From Mytilus galloprovincialis (taxonomy: Eukaryota; Mollusca; Bivalvia; Mytilida; Mytilidae), in NCBI RefSeq assembly GCF_965363235.1, contig NC_134849.1, positions 14,348,863 to 14,412,862 on the forward strand: a DNA stretch of 64,000 bases. Direction: 5' to 3'. Below the pieces are notes generated by a model, which worked only from the letters and a program-made list of their open reading frames with translations, was not told the origin of the DNA and searched no databases. Each line of letters starts with the position of its first letter. Position 1 is the first letter of the stretch. Below, one piece after another: positions 14,244 to 26,092 of this stretch. Position numbers and translations under genes: made by a program.

Positions 14244-15000
14244 GTACGATCTGTTTGATAAGATTGTAAGGCCTTTATTGCTATATGGCTGTGAAATTTG
14301 GAGATTTAGTTTTATTGATGCAATAGAAAGTGCATTTCAAGTTTTGTAAACTTTTCTTAAACTTGAAAAAAAAATTTAAGCTTTATGGTTTATGGAGAGC
14401 TAGGCGCTTATCCTATGTCAGTATATGTGGAATACCGTATGGTATCTTTTTGGTCTAACATTGTAAACAGTTCCGATAGTAAATTATATAGATATATTTA
14501 TAAACTCAACGTAGATGGTGGATTTACTTTCGATTGGTTGATTTGTATAAAAAATATCTTGAATAAATATGTATTTTAAAATATTTGGTTAAATCAGAGC
14601 AAGGAGGTTATATTAGAGTAACTATAGTTTTAATCCAAAAGGGTTAAAGTTGAGCATTAAACAGAGATTTTTTTTACCAATTTCAGCAGACTTGGAAATC
14701 AGAAATGGAATATTCTCCAAAAGTATTATGTTAAAAACTGTTGAAAGAAATCTTTGAATTTGCAGAATATTTAGACTTATTACGTTATAAAGATAAGATA
14801 ACGTTGTATATGTTTAGAACTGGAAATCATCGGTTACCTATAGCAACCGGTAGATGGCGTAGAATTATGAGACAGGAAAGGTACTGTGTACTTTGTAACT
14901 CTCAAGAGATAGGTTGATGTATTTCACTATATTCTAAACTGCACAACTCTAACAGAAAGTAGAAGACCTTTTGTTAAACCTAACTATGTAAGCCGAGTAA
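14244..15000 (+). pseudogene. Decayed non-LTR retrotransposon (reverse transcriptase C-terminal part)
   Basis: Conceptual translation in shifting frames gives fragments typical of the 3' end of animal LINE ORF2: FDKIVRPLLLYGCEIW near 14250-14310, MVYGELGAYP...VEYRMVSFW at 14385-14460, and FRTGNHRLPIATGRW...RYCVLCN at about 14815-14905, the last with a cysteine knuckle. Stops and frameshifts break every frame. It looks related to Jockey/CR1-like LINEs common in molluscs; the clade is inferred. It is a dead copy inside the outer element. Confidence 0.75.
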
Positions 15001-15647
15001 ATGTTTCGAAATTGGGCACTTTATTTATTTCAAAAAATATTGTGTTTTGAAAAATTTGTGTAAATTAATTTGAATTATATATACATAAAAGTATGTTCTT
15101 CAGGCTGATCACCAATCTCTCATTCTTGTTGCTCGCTTTGTGCAAACTTGTCATACGCAAAATCTGTATGTTAATATTATATGTAAAAATATCTTTCTTT
15201 TTACCGTTCACTTGGTTTTATAAGAAATAAAGAATCTAAATTAAATAATACAATTAATTTTATTTAGTTTTTCGGATTTAATTACCTTAAACATGTTAAA
15301 TTAAAGGATGCGAAAAGATATATAAATGTAACTTTTTCAAAGTTCAAGTTGATCAATTATTGATTAAAGTAAATAAATGAAATTTATTTTGTCGAGGAAT
15401 AAATCAAATCAGGAACATATATATTGTTAGGTATACTGTTCCCAGATTGAATAGTATACAAATCCTAGTTCTTATATTATAGTAATAATTATTCATCGGC
15501 GAAAAGGATAGTATATTTATTGTGTTGGAAGTTTATTGTGTTGGAAGAATCGTAAAAGTGTTTTATTTTCTAAATTCTATTTATTTACTCGGACATCGTA
15601 GAGTTTAAAATTCTTTTTTTTACCATATTAGACTTCATACTGTGTAT

Positions 15648-15905
15648 TGAATTGAAACACGAACGCGGACCTCGATGAGAACACCTGGATTGAAAGTTTG
15701 CAAATATTCCGACCAATGAAATTCATTTTACTATGTAAGGCGAACTTCAACAAAAGCACCTAGATGAAATATTGTGTATTGAATTGAAACATGAACGCGG
15801 ACCTCGATGAGAACACCTGGATTGAAAGTTTGCAAACATTTCAACCAATGAAATTCATTTTGATATGTAACGCGAACTTCAACGAAAGCACCTAGATGAA
15901 ATATT
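15648..15905 (-). repeat. Two tandem ~130-bp units within the right arm
   Basis: Inverted counterpart of 6808-7065. The 'gaacgcggacctcgatgag' landmark occurs at 15661 and 15793, a spacing of 132. The 72-codon minus ORF here is a by-product of the repeat. Confidence 0.75.
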
Positions 15906-16515
15906 TTATGTATACGACAATCAGTTTTTATTAAGACATTACCGCTCAAATATAGTTAATAAAAATTATATCAGAGCAACAATGCATAATTGTTTCTTTT
16001 CCATTCTTGTTTATTTTTAATAATGTTTATGTTGATTTTAATTTGGTAGGTAGACTTACATTAAATGCCCTAAACGTAAATATACGTTTTTTTTAAATGC
16101 ATTAGACGTAAGATAATGTCGACTTAGAGCAAGTCAAGGTCGTAAAACTTAAATCAACCAACCCATCGTTATCGCAGACTAAAATTTATCTCATATACAC
16201 AGAATATATGTTCATTTATAGCAAGACTTTTTGTACGTCACGGTGCATGACAGCACAATAATCCATTTACAGAATCGGAACCACAATTCACAATTTCCGT
16301 ATTGTGCTGCTTTTCCACAATTAACGCCCGTTTCGAGTCAGTGACCGATATTACAATTTGAAACACAGTTTTAAAAGTTTATTGAGCTGTTCCTTCATTT
16401 ACAAAGTTGTGCAAGACTTAACTGTTTATTAAATTCAACAAATGTCAACATTATCTTCATTAATTTTATTATTTAACACAACATTGCTTTTATTACAAGC
16501 TATTTCATATATCAA

Positions 16516-16517
16516 TA
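16516..16517. other. Left TA target-site duplication of the inner element
   Basis: TA immediately before CACTG. Its partner is 28923-28924. Comparison with the uninterrupted arm shows exactly two duplicated bases. Confidence 0.8.
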
Positions 16518-16548
16518 CACTGAAAATCTAAATTAGTCAAATTGACCA
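16518..16548 (+). repeat. Left terminal inverted repeat of the inner element
   Basis: 31 bp, CACTG...TTGACCA. It matches the right end (28892-28922) with one mismatch at position 18 (A versus G). Confidence 0.9.
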
Positions 16549-17020
16549 ATTAAGTTGGTCTTTTTGACTGTCCTCTAGATGACAATGCATTTAATCATTT
16601 TGACTAAGGAAATAGTCAACTGACTAGGTGTTTAGTCACATTTGACTGTTTAAGATTGTCATAAAGACAAGGTTAGGTAGTCAAAATGACTACCATGTAA
16701 AGTCACCATGACTAATGTGATTGGTCTAATTGACTATTTACATTTGTCAATTTGACAATTAAGTATAATCAGTTTGACTAATATAAACGGTCAAAACTGA
16801 CAATGCTGGTTTGTCAGCATGATTATTGTAAATAGTCACATTGACTACATAAGATGGTCAAATTGACAAGTTTGAATGGTCAATATGACTATCCTCTAGA
16901 TGACAATGTAAAAGGTCATTTTGACTACTTGTATAGTCGGTCTGACTACTTGTATAGTCGGTCAGTGAAGTATTGACTAGTTTTTCAGTCTGTTTGACTA
17001 CAAGTTTGGTCATCAGGAAC
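16518..17020. promoter_or_regulatory. Left subterminal array of GTCA/TGAC half-sites
   Basis: I count about 35 GTCA or TGAC tetramers in roughly 500 bp, often paired as GTCA-n-TGAC palindromes or as TTGACTA. Chance alone would give about four. Dense subterminal motif arrays are the binding sites of CACTA transposition proteins in well-studied elements; that role is inferred here. Confidence 0.75.
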
Positions 17021-17937
17021 ACTTATACCAATTCCAATATCAATATATATAAAAATCACTAATACAGAAATTCCATATTTACAGGTATTTATTTTCCTTT
17101 GCTGATGGACTGTTACAATTGTTTTTCTTTTTTTTGTATTTGTTCATGGTTCTGAGTTTCATTTTTTTTAAAGTTCTTTTTCATGTACTGTACTAGTATT
17201 TTGTTTTAATGTTTTAACTAAACTTTTACCTCAAGTCAACTAAATAGTAAATGAAATACTGACAAATATTCAATATGAAATATAATTTTATTTCTATAGT
17301 ACTAGACATATTTAAAATGATAATAAAACATTAACATACATTAATACAATCTGTACTGGAAGATACAAGAATTTACAAAATCATTATATTTATAACTGAT
17401 ATTATTCACATACTGCAGGACACTATTTCTGTAATTTGTCCAACCTTAAATTAAAGACCAATTTCTTATAAGAAAGACAAAACCTACGTTTCACTCTGAC
17501 TAATATGTATAACATATCTTTATTTTTAAAGTTTAATTGAATGGGCATAAATCAAAACATTTTTGAAGAAAGTAAAACATATAAATGAACAATTCCTTTG
17601 TTAAGTTAAAGATGAATCAAGACTTCGTATTTACAATTGAGTCATTGTCTTGCCTACAACGATCTAAAAACACTCCATTCCACTTTCTGTTTATAAAGAT
17701 CTTTTAGGATTCTCATGTTTTGTCAGATTGATAGACTTTAATTTCATTGGGTGATATAATTATCAGAACAGAAGGTAAAATGGAAAGTTGTCAGATCCTT
17801 GTGAGCAAAGCAATATGTTTGTTTTAAACCAGATTACCATATCTATGGTATAAAATAACAAATGTCCTATAATGCCATCATTACAACTTTCAAATCATAA
17901 TTTTGGAAACTGTATTTACTTGAACATCAAAATAAAT
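17021..17937. other. Spacer 3' of the SAMD3-like gene
   Basis: AT-rich sequence with no recognised ORF. It separates the subterminal array from the last exon. An AATAAA lies at the gene's stop codon, so most of this interval is probably untranscribed or downstream of the poly(A) site. Confidence 0.5.
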
Positions 17938-17943
17938 TTATTT
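17936..17943 (-). terminator. Poly(A) signal overlapping the SAMD3-like stop codon
   Basis: On the minus strand the end reads AAC AAA TAA ATT, so AATAAA spans the TAA stop. The 3'UTR could be very short. Confidence 0.5.
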
Positions 17944-18834
17944 GTTCATTTCTTGATTCAACAAGGAGGTTACATTGAGGATTTTTTTATCAATTGCTAC
18001 TTCATCATCAAGACTTAATAACACACGATGACAAAATAGCAAAGTTTTTTGAATGTGTTTTGGATATGCCAAATTAAATGTATATATTGCCATTATAAGG
18101 CCCAACACAGCTGAGATCATGTCACATGATCTGCTCACAATCACATTCTCCACAGTAACTTTGAAGGCATCATTTTCTCTCGACAGAACATCATTTTCCT
18201 GACAAATTATAATCATGCGAGGCTGAAATAGAAAAAAAAATCAATAATATTTCTTTATACATGTATAAGACTTTTAAATGTCAGTGAAAAACTAAACTAT
18301 TCAAAGGAACTCCTTTACAGTAGGATAATGTATTTCTTACAAGCAATTTTAATCAACAAAATTTTACATAACTTATGTAAAATGTTTAAAATTGAACTTG
18401 ATCATTTTTTTAAACCAAATAAAAGTTTCAAATACATGCATGACATTTGTAATGACAAATACATTTTATATTTTAATTTGTCAGCTTTCAGCTACTATAA
18501 TGATATAATAGATACAAGCAATGTCTTCAAGTAAAATTCTTAAATTTTGCATTTTACCTTTCAAATTAAGTTAGAATTTCAACATTTAGAAAACAATATT
18601 AACTTATTAATTACCTCTTCACAATTTTGTATTTCTTCACGTGGCATGATCAGATGATCCACTCTCTCCTTAAATAGCAGAGGCAATTTCAATATGGCTG
18701 CACACCTTCTTGCTGCTAAAAATAAAAAAAAGGACAAAGGATTTAAAAAACCTTGTTAATCTATATTCATTGATTGATATATTGCTGTACTTTTTTAAAA
18801 TCTCTTATCAGTTAATTACTAATAAACAATTGAA

Positions 18835-18905
18835 ATTTTGTCCTGAACATGCATGAAATATTTCCCAGAGGACTTTAAGCAACCAAAAATCAATCAATCA
18901 ATTGA
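18835..18905 (-). repeat. Dispersed repeat (AACGTCCAGTGGCAAATA family)
   Basis: Contains CCTGAACATGCATGAAATAT and 'aagcaaccaa', the inverted form of copies at 9047, 10238 and 56642. It sits in the intron between SAMD3-like exons 5 and 6. Confidence 0.6.
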
Positions 18906-19811
18906 AAGATTTTATAAGACATGATAAACATAGTAGCTGAAGATTATATAAATCAATGTCTTTCTATATACCTATTTTAACAAATAAAAAAAAACAACCT
19001 TAGGACTTAAAAACAAGTAAAAATCATAATTTAAGAAAGATTAATAAGCATAAAAGTCTCTTTATTTTGTTGTTTTTTGTAGTAACCATCATACTTTTTT
19101 ACTCTTTGTAAGGCAGTAAATTATCTCATTGCAAATAAAACAAGTTTTAATATTTGCTAAATTGATTGAATAATTCATCAATACCTTCACGCTCTTATTC
19201 AGTCCTCAATATTGCCTGTCTCTGTATTATATCATCAGCCTTTTGTCCTCCTTTCCTCCCTTTTGTCAATTTCAAAATAGGACCAGCATATCTGTCCAAA
19301 TTTCTAAGAAATATTGTTCTTATATCCTCTTCAGCCATTGAAGGACCCAGTCTGACAAACTCCTTTATCAACTGAAATAAAACATGTCCAGGTTAAATGA
19401 ATATATATTCAGATTTCTAAAATATTTTTCTAAAATTATCAAATTTAGCTTGACAGATCAATATTTCAGTAATATACTTTTGTAAAATTTGTTATTCTCC
19501 TGTTGCCCACATCTCAAAACAATTTGAATGTCAATTAATGAGATTTTAATCAGATCAGAAACAAGAACTTGTCCATAGTACATGTATGTATGCCCAACTA
19601 GCACGATCATTTTCTATGTTCAGTAAACCATGAAATTGGACACAGATGGTCAAACTGACCCACAGACCAGAAAACATAATGCTCCTCTACTATCCTAGGT
19701 GGGGCATCAAAAAACTAAAGTATGATACCATCATTATATGAACAATTTGGTTTCTTCATCAATATCGAACAGTGAATATTATTGGTTAATGAAATATTTT
19801 CAGACTTTTTT

Positions 19812-19866
19812 TATTTGGTCGGGTTGTTGTCTCTTTGACACATTCCCCATTTCCATTCTCAATTTT
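19812..19866 (+). mobile_element. Retroposon 3' end fragment
   Basis: Short copy ending CATTCCCCATTTCCATTC then TCAATTTT, inserted in an intron of the SAMD3-like gene. It is preceded by a fragment of another dispersed repeat at about 19565-19710 ('cagaccagaaaacataatgc'). Confidence 0.65.
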
Positions 19867-20813
19867 ATATTAAATAATTTACCTTGTGAAATGTTGTCAT
19901 TCACATGCATCATGCATCAATGTATATCCATGCTTACTTTTAACTGCTGAAATGAACATGCATTTTGTCAATTATTACAAAGAAATTTACTGTTTGTATA
20001 TTACAAAAGGATTTGTTAAGTTGCAGTTATTTCCTTACATTTTGTAGTGTGAATTACATATGTATGAGTAAAATTTTGTTAATGTTTTGACAATCATCAA
20101 TTATTCTTTATAAAATAAAAAAAAAGCATGCATGTATGATTACAAACAATGTCAATTTATTTTATGATCTGAATATGGCATGCATATTTAAGATGTTTGT
20201 TTGATTTCTAGTCATTCAATCAAATATAAGGTTAATAAACATTTACCTCATCTGTTGACTTCAGCCAAGGATAATCACTTAAAATGGATTCAACATCCAT
20301 TTGTTGGCTGACTACGAGTGTTCTTCTATGGTGCAGTGCAAGGTCCATCAAAAGGTCAACCTGGGTGATATCTTGGTCATCTTTTTTTTCTATATTCCTT
20401 TTGAAGCCACTGCATATGTTTTTCAACACTTGCTTCATCCTCAGATAAAGGTTTATCTGGCAAGTAGTTTTTTAACCCCCAGGTTGAAGGACCTTGATAA
20501 ATCTTTATGGTTGAGTCCGTCTTTTGGCGCTTATTGGCCTTGACCTCGGGAAGAGTTTTGTCATGCCTTTTTCTAGAGTTTTGGAATTTGTGCAAGAGTC
20601 TTTCCTTCCAAAGATCATGAAAAAAGACAGTATGCTAGTATATGTTGCTTATTTTTGACTGGTGACAAATTCTGATTGCAGCTAGTGACCATCAAAACTA
20701 CAGTTAACAAACATTCAAAATATATTGCATATTTGTAGTGTTAGTGTTTCATAATTAAAAGAATATATGAGATTATTTAAAAGGATTTCTGAATATAAAA
20801 TAAAACATGTAAT

Positions 20814-20906
20814 AAAATTGAGAATGGAAATGGGGAATGTGTCAAAGAGACAACAACCCGACCAAATAAAAAACAACAGCAGAGGGTCACCAACAGGTCT
20901 TCAATG
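20814..20906 (-). mobile_element. Retroposon 3' end fragment
   Basis: 93-bp copy of the family also seen at 8064, 27087 and 52512. It lies in the intron between SAMD3-like exons 3 and 4. Confidence 0.7.
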
Positions 20907-21341
20907 TAAGTTTGTTTTAAATGTATGGCACAGCTTTCATTTGATTGGAAAATATGTTAAAATAAAAACATCTTGCATATTTACCCTTGCACTTTGTAAG
21001 GCAACACCTTCACCATGGGCTAAATAAGGGCACTCTCTAAAGAGACTGTCCACAATGGAATTATACTTGTCAGCTGTTGGGTAACTAAAATATACAGATA
21101 AAACATACTTGACACAGTTATGTATGATATATAATAGTACATTTGTATAAATTTATATTATAATGAACAAATAGTTCGGCAAAGGATTTCCTTTTCCAGA
21201 AAAAAATGATAATACAATATTAAAACACATAACCTACAATCATGACAATTAATATCTTGTATAAAACACTTAAACTCCAAAATTTCCATTCCAGCATTTG
21301 TCTGTTAACCATAATTTACACATGTTCAGATTATCATAGAT

Positions 21342-21393
21342 AGATATAGGAAGATGTGGTGTGAGTGCCAACAAGACAACAACTCTCAACATG
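21342..21393 (-). mobile_element. Short fragment of a second retroposon family
   Basis: Matches the start of the copy at 32531 (GATATAGGAAGATGTGGTGT against a near-identical stretch). Lies in the intron between SAMD3-like exons 2 and 3. Confidence 0.5.
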
Positions 21394-21895
21394 TTCAGAT
21401 TATCATGTTTGCTTAAGACATGTTTCTGCTGTATTCAGTAATATCGTTCATACTTTATATAATAACTGAACAAATATAGGGGCTCCTTTTTTCAAATTTG
21501 TTATCTAGTTATTCTATACTGAAAATTACTCTTTACAAAGTTATTCTACCGTCTTGTCTTCCAAAATATATCTCTTTTAAAACATTTACATTATACATGT
21601 ACTTACAATTCACCTTCATACATTGTGACATCTGTGTAAATGCCAGATAGTATGTCCCGTTTTTCTTTTTTATCTAATGCCTGTCTTTCATCCAATCTTC
21701 TCAGTGTTGTTTGGGAAAAGGTGTGCCTTGGAAGCCTGTACTCTCTTGGCCATATCTTCAGAATCAGCTTCCTATAATTTACAGAAATTGTAAAAATATA
21801 TATGATATATGCAAAACTATTATTTATAAAATGACAAAACTATCATGATTGAATATTAGCACAACATTGCAATTTTTGAAGTAATATATAACCCT

Positions 21896-22141
21896 GCAAT
21901 ATTTTTTCGCCTGTCCCAAGTCAGGATTACGTCTTAAATGATTTTGAATTTATATGTTTTGGGGTGAAGTATGACATCTGTTATCACTGAACTAGTACAC
22001 ATTTTTATTTTTATATTAAGGGCTAGCTAAGGCTCGACTTCTGGAGCGTGATTTTCTCACTGTGTTGAAGACACTGTTATTTGTTCTTGGTTGGGTTTAT
22101 ATATGTCTCTAAGACATTTCCCAATTTCTATTCTCAATTTA
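21896..22141 (+). mobile_element. SINE-like retroposon copy
   Basis: Contains 'cctgtcccaagtcaggat', 'gttgaagac' and the terminal ACATTTCCCAATTTCTATTC then TCAATTT, related to the family ending at 19866. Sits in intron 1 of the SAMD3-like gene. Confidence 0.6.
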
Positions 22142-22735
22142 AAAGTTAATATACATGTACATATAGGCAGACCAAACTAACTTTTTAAAATAACCTAAAA
22201 GTATCACTTTCTAACCCATACTTAGATTAACCTTCTATAATATTCACCTTGTACTACTGGTACTTGGACTTTCCTCCAATTGGTAAGTAAGACTTTTCTT
22301 TGAAGTCTTTTGAGTATCAGTATCTGGATGCAGTGTATCAAAACATGATGGCAGAGGTGTGTCTGGCCTGGAAACAGGTGTATCTGGTCTTGATACAGGT
22401 GTAACAGACCTTGAAACAGTTCCCTCTACAGAACATGGTGTATTGGATCTGTACTGGGAAGGAGATACTAGTGAAGGAAGCTGATCCGAATTGTCACTCC
22501 CTTTGGTATTCTCTGCTATTACTTTCACCTTGAAGAATCTGTCTGGCTCATCAAGTTCACTAATATTCTCAGAATCTAGATCAATCCACTCCTCCACTTC
22601 AACATCAAAATACTGGAGGTAAAATTCCCCCAATATAGCAAATTTGTCTTTCACAGTCTTTTTGATACACTCAATGGAAAGTTCACATGTTAATTTTTTT
22701 GTCCTGTTGCAACTACTTAATACTAGTTTGACCAT

Positions 22736-23196
22736 TTTTCCTGTAATAAAGCTGTTTTTTATTAATAAAATCACTACAAATTAATAAAAATTATCCTACA
22801 GACATAATTCTGTGTGAACATATTTTCTATAATGTTTTACAACATACATGACATACATGTATCAACATCATTTTAAATATAAATACCAAACAAACAAATA
22901 AATGTATGTCCAGTGTTATTTTAAATAACAACATACTTGAACTGTCATAAAAATTGCCCACTAAAAGCAAAACCAAAACTACGGTATTTAAAATATTAAA
23001 ATAAAAAAAAAGCTATATTGCTGTTTCCGTTTCACCAATGCAGTTTAAAAGCATGAGCAGTTAAAACTACTACAAATGTACAAAAAACATATGCTTTTCA
23101 AAATGCCCAGCAAGCTACTCTTCTAAGGAAACCATGAACAATATAAACTTAACCTAACCAATGTTTATGACCCACCCAAAAACTTAGTTTTCATCC
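22736..23196. other. Intergenic spacer between the transposase and SAMD3-like genes
   Basis: About 460 bp, AT-rich, with no ORF of note. It presumably holds the 3' end of the transposase transcript and the 5' region of the SAMD3-like gene; no convincing core promoter was seen. Confidence 0.45.
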
Positions 23197-25654
23197 TCAA
23201 ATAATAATTTTGATTTCATAATTAATAATAAACTGATCTGTACATTTATATAGACCCAAGGTATGAGCTTCAACATTCTGATCCAAGATCACAATATTGT
23301 AATTTTGACTTTCTTCGACAATGAACCCGTAACGATGACGATCAAAAGCAATTGTGCGCATTTGCTTCCCAACAACATATGGAACGCTATTAATAATGTA
23401 ACAATGTTCTATCTTTAAAAACTGAAACAGTGATTCTTTCAACCCTGTTACTAAACAGCAGTTCTTAAGGTATCTAATGCCTCTAAAGGTAATGGAATTG
23501 CTCTGAAATACTTCATTTAAGCCATTTGAAAACGGTGAGAGAAGATTTTTTACTTGATTTAGTAGCAAATCAATAGGCATCATTTTGCCTCCAACAGAAT
23601 CTAGCTTATCAGATTTTAAAAATAGTTTTTGACTTTGTGAGACACATTGCATGAATTGGTGCCTTTTGGCTAGGGATTTACATAAATTCTTTTTACATTT
23701 ATTTCTTTGGGCAAGTTCTTTAAAGTAACTATGTTTTGCCTCAAATCTTAAAGTCTGCAAGTGCACTAGAGGTCCAAATGTTAAGATTTGGTCTGGATAA
23801 TGAAGCATGAAATGAAATTTTGGTTTCAATGTCTCATTAGGGAATTCTCTTAAAAAGGATTCAAGAAAGTCCTCAATCAGTTCTTTTAGATATTCAGTAT
23901 GACATGGTCGTAATGCGGGGGCACAAACATAAAACACAACATTGTACAACATAAGTATTGTTTCCCATTTTGGATCATCAAGTGGAACACACTCACCAAT
24001 CATCAACGGTAAGAGTCTAAAAAAACACCACATTTGAGATGCAGATTGACTGACCTTAAATTTGGAAACAATTTCAGGAACTGTTTTTGGTTTGTTAGCT
24101 TTGTCAATGGAGGAATAAGGAAAATCTTTTATCTGCCCGTTTAAATAATTCAGACTAAAGAAACCACTCTGAACACAGTATTTTATAACATGTGTCATAA
24201 CCTGCGGCACGACTCCTTCAAACAAATCATGGGCCAAATCAGACGGCATTCCTCCCACAACATGATAATGACTTAATTCGTTTAGAGCTGAGTTATGATT
24301 TATGCCATAAGTAGTTCTAAAGTCTCGATTATTTGCAACAATTGCTACTTGCTGATCATACAATTCTCTTGTTCTAAGTGGCAAATTTTCACAGTTAATA
24401 CACACCTGCAATTGTGGTCTAGGGATAAAACAAAAACTACAACATCTCAGTGTAGTAAAATTTTCTGTAAAACCCCCAACAGCATGGGCTCCAAGATTAT
24501 CACCGCTAAGTGCAATGATGCTTCCTTGAATACTTATTTCACCTTCTGGTTTATGAATGAGAATTCCATTATTTTCCATTACCTTAAGATCTTGAATTAG
24601 AGGTCGTAGAACCTTTTTAAAACCAAAAGTTTTCAAATGAATTGCTTCCACCATAGCAACAAGCTGTATTACATGGAGTTGTGACCTATACTTTGGTGGT
24701 AGATTTGCAAGAAGCATATAAAATGCACCAATTTTGTATTTCTTAACTGCATGGCCTATTGGATTTGTTACTGTAAAATCATCATAGAAAAGTATAATCT
24801 GGAGTTTATTGTCTCCCTGAGCAAAAAAATCTGAATTCAGGTGTCTTGTACCATCACATATATCTCTAAGCACACCATCATTTGATTTGTGATTATTCAT
24901 TACATAAGATAAAACATCCTCATGATTTAGAAGTTTTTCAATGGTTTTAATGATAGGAATATACTGCATAGATGCTGTTTTAACATCCTGATCATTGTTT
25001 AAAAATATATTCAGTTGGTTCTACCATACCCATATTTTCAATTGCATACTGATTTAGCTTACTCGGTGTATCAAATGATATAAATGCAGACTCAACATTA
25101 GAATTTTCCTTCATTACTGACTTAATTTCATCTTTGATATCCTGTTCAATATTAAAGCTTGACATAACTTTTTCAAGTTTTTGTGTCATTTCAGATTGTT
25201 GTAAGCATATCATATCACTAAACTCTTCTACAATAATCGGTAATGAATTCAGGGGGAGTTTACATTTTTCTCGAAGACTTAACATAAAAACAGCAGATTT
25301 TTTCATAAGATCAACCTCCGTTTCTACAGATTTAGCATTTATTTCTCCATCTTCAGTTGCTTCATTACATGTGTATTCATCATCATCTTCCTTATAGTCC
25401 ACCAAAGTGAGATTTTCTGATATATCTGTATCTTTTTGACTAGCTCGAAATTTTGAAATATTGGTATTATAGAAAAGATGATGATTACGTTTCATGTGTT
25501 TTAATAAGGATTTAACTACGGAGTAAATTCTCTGGCAACCATTTACACCGCAAGTTATGGTAAATCCTAATTCATGACTATGCACAAATCTATAGTGTAA
25601 AAGTAGTCTTTTGTAAGTCCTACATTCAAATGCACATCTTGTACATGAATGCAT
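23197..25654 (-). CDS. C2H2 zinc finger / Tnp2-like (CACTA) transposase, one frameshift
   Basis: The first segment (25654-24992, 220 codons) starts with two C2H2 fingers: C4-C7-H20-H25 and C35-C40-H53-H58. A second open segment follows one frame over. Its first Met is at 24969 (590 codons), but it is open further upstream to the junction, so the two are probably one protein split by a single extra base near a T5 run (plus-strand 25001-25005). In the 590-codon part I see an acidic FYDDF at 61-65, LRPLIQDLK at 121-129, GDNLGAHAVGGF at 156-167, a CxxC pair at 177-180, HDLFEG at 247-252, a histidine-rich KFHFMLHYP at 384-392 and FEAKH at 409-413. Their order parallels the Transposase_21/Tnp2 family, where acidic residues form the DDE centre; which ones serve here is inferred. 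It would excise and insert the element in the nucleus, with the fingers binding its ends. Confidence 0.75.
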
Positions 25655-26092
25655 TGTATATAGAATTTCTTAAAAGTAAAATTTGTATTAAAATAAATAC
25701 ACAACTTTACTATATTTACTGTACATTTGTGCATGTACAATGTACATACACTGTACAATGAATGTATGTTAAATGACAGATGCTGACACAATTCCTTTTT
25801 ATTGTACATGTACATGTACTTGCCTTTTATTTTCAATGTCTCTTATCTAATATCCGAGCTTTTATCAAAATACTGGTATTTCCAATCTTAACCAACTGAC
25901 TTAAATCTGTGATGAAAATAAATATATATCATTTATATAAATATTAGAATAAAAAATAAAAGCAAGGAAATAATCAGCATTTATAACAAACCAGCTTTTA
26001 AGTTATGTACTGTTCATGTTAATTAAGAATACTCCCATTAAATACATGTACATATTGAATACATTTTTTAATATAAATAAGGCTGTGAGTTT

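Larger units (their letters stand above)
7381..15298. other. Centre of the outer element
   Basis: This 7.9 kb between the inverted arms holds no intact gene. It contains a retroposon 3' fragment (8064 onwards), copies of a dispersed repeat with core AACGTCCAGTGGCAAATA (9047-9105, 10238-10300, partial 12657-12690), a CT-rich triplet tract at 13252-13275 and a decayed LINE (14244-15000). I recognise nothing in 10300-12650. Confidence 0.5.
15299..16517 (-). repeat. Right inverted arm of the outer element, inner part
   Basis: Inverted copy of 6195-7380. It ends abruptly at 16517, where the CACTA-like element begins, and resumes at 28923. Confidence 0.85.
17938..22735 (-). pseudogene. SAMD3-like accessory gene of the transposon, seven exons, two lesions
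   Basis: The exons, in coding order, are 22735-22248, 21771-21607, 21084-20985, 20604-20247, 19371-19185, 18715-18615 and 18222-17938. All junctions are GT-AG with matching phases. Exon 1 encodes a compact N-terminal domain resembling a PB1/ubiquitin-like fold (KLVLSSCNRTKK...GEFYLQYFD), then a proline/serine/threonine-rich segment with repeated SRPDTP. Later exons carry family landmarks: KIWPREYRLP, YPTADKYNSIVDSLF, WGLKNYLP, LKLPLLFKER and PRMIII...YPKHIQKTL. These match proteins annotated in fish and invertebrates as sterile alpha motif domain-containing protein 3-like, although I see no SAM domain. Exon 4 is 358 nt, one too many, with the shift at an A8 run (plus-strand T8, 20382-20389). 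Exon 5 has an in-frame TAA at 19195-19197. The start is the ATG at 22735, six bases after an acceptor-like TTACAG, suggesting an upstream 5'UTR exon. Confidence 0.7.

Noticed and set aside
24295..24600. 101-codon plus-strand ORF
   Set aside because: Antisense shadow of the transposase ORF.
24990..25015. Programmed ribosomal frameshift at UUUAAAC between the zinc finger and transposase parts
   Set aside because: The heptamer is present, but the frame change needed is +1. A UUUAAAC -1 site would have to be read in the other frame, so the motif does not explain the junction.
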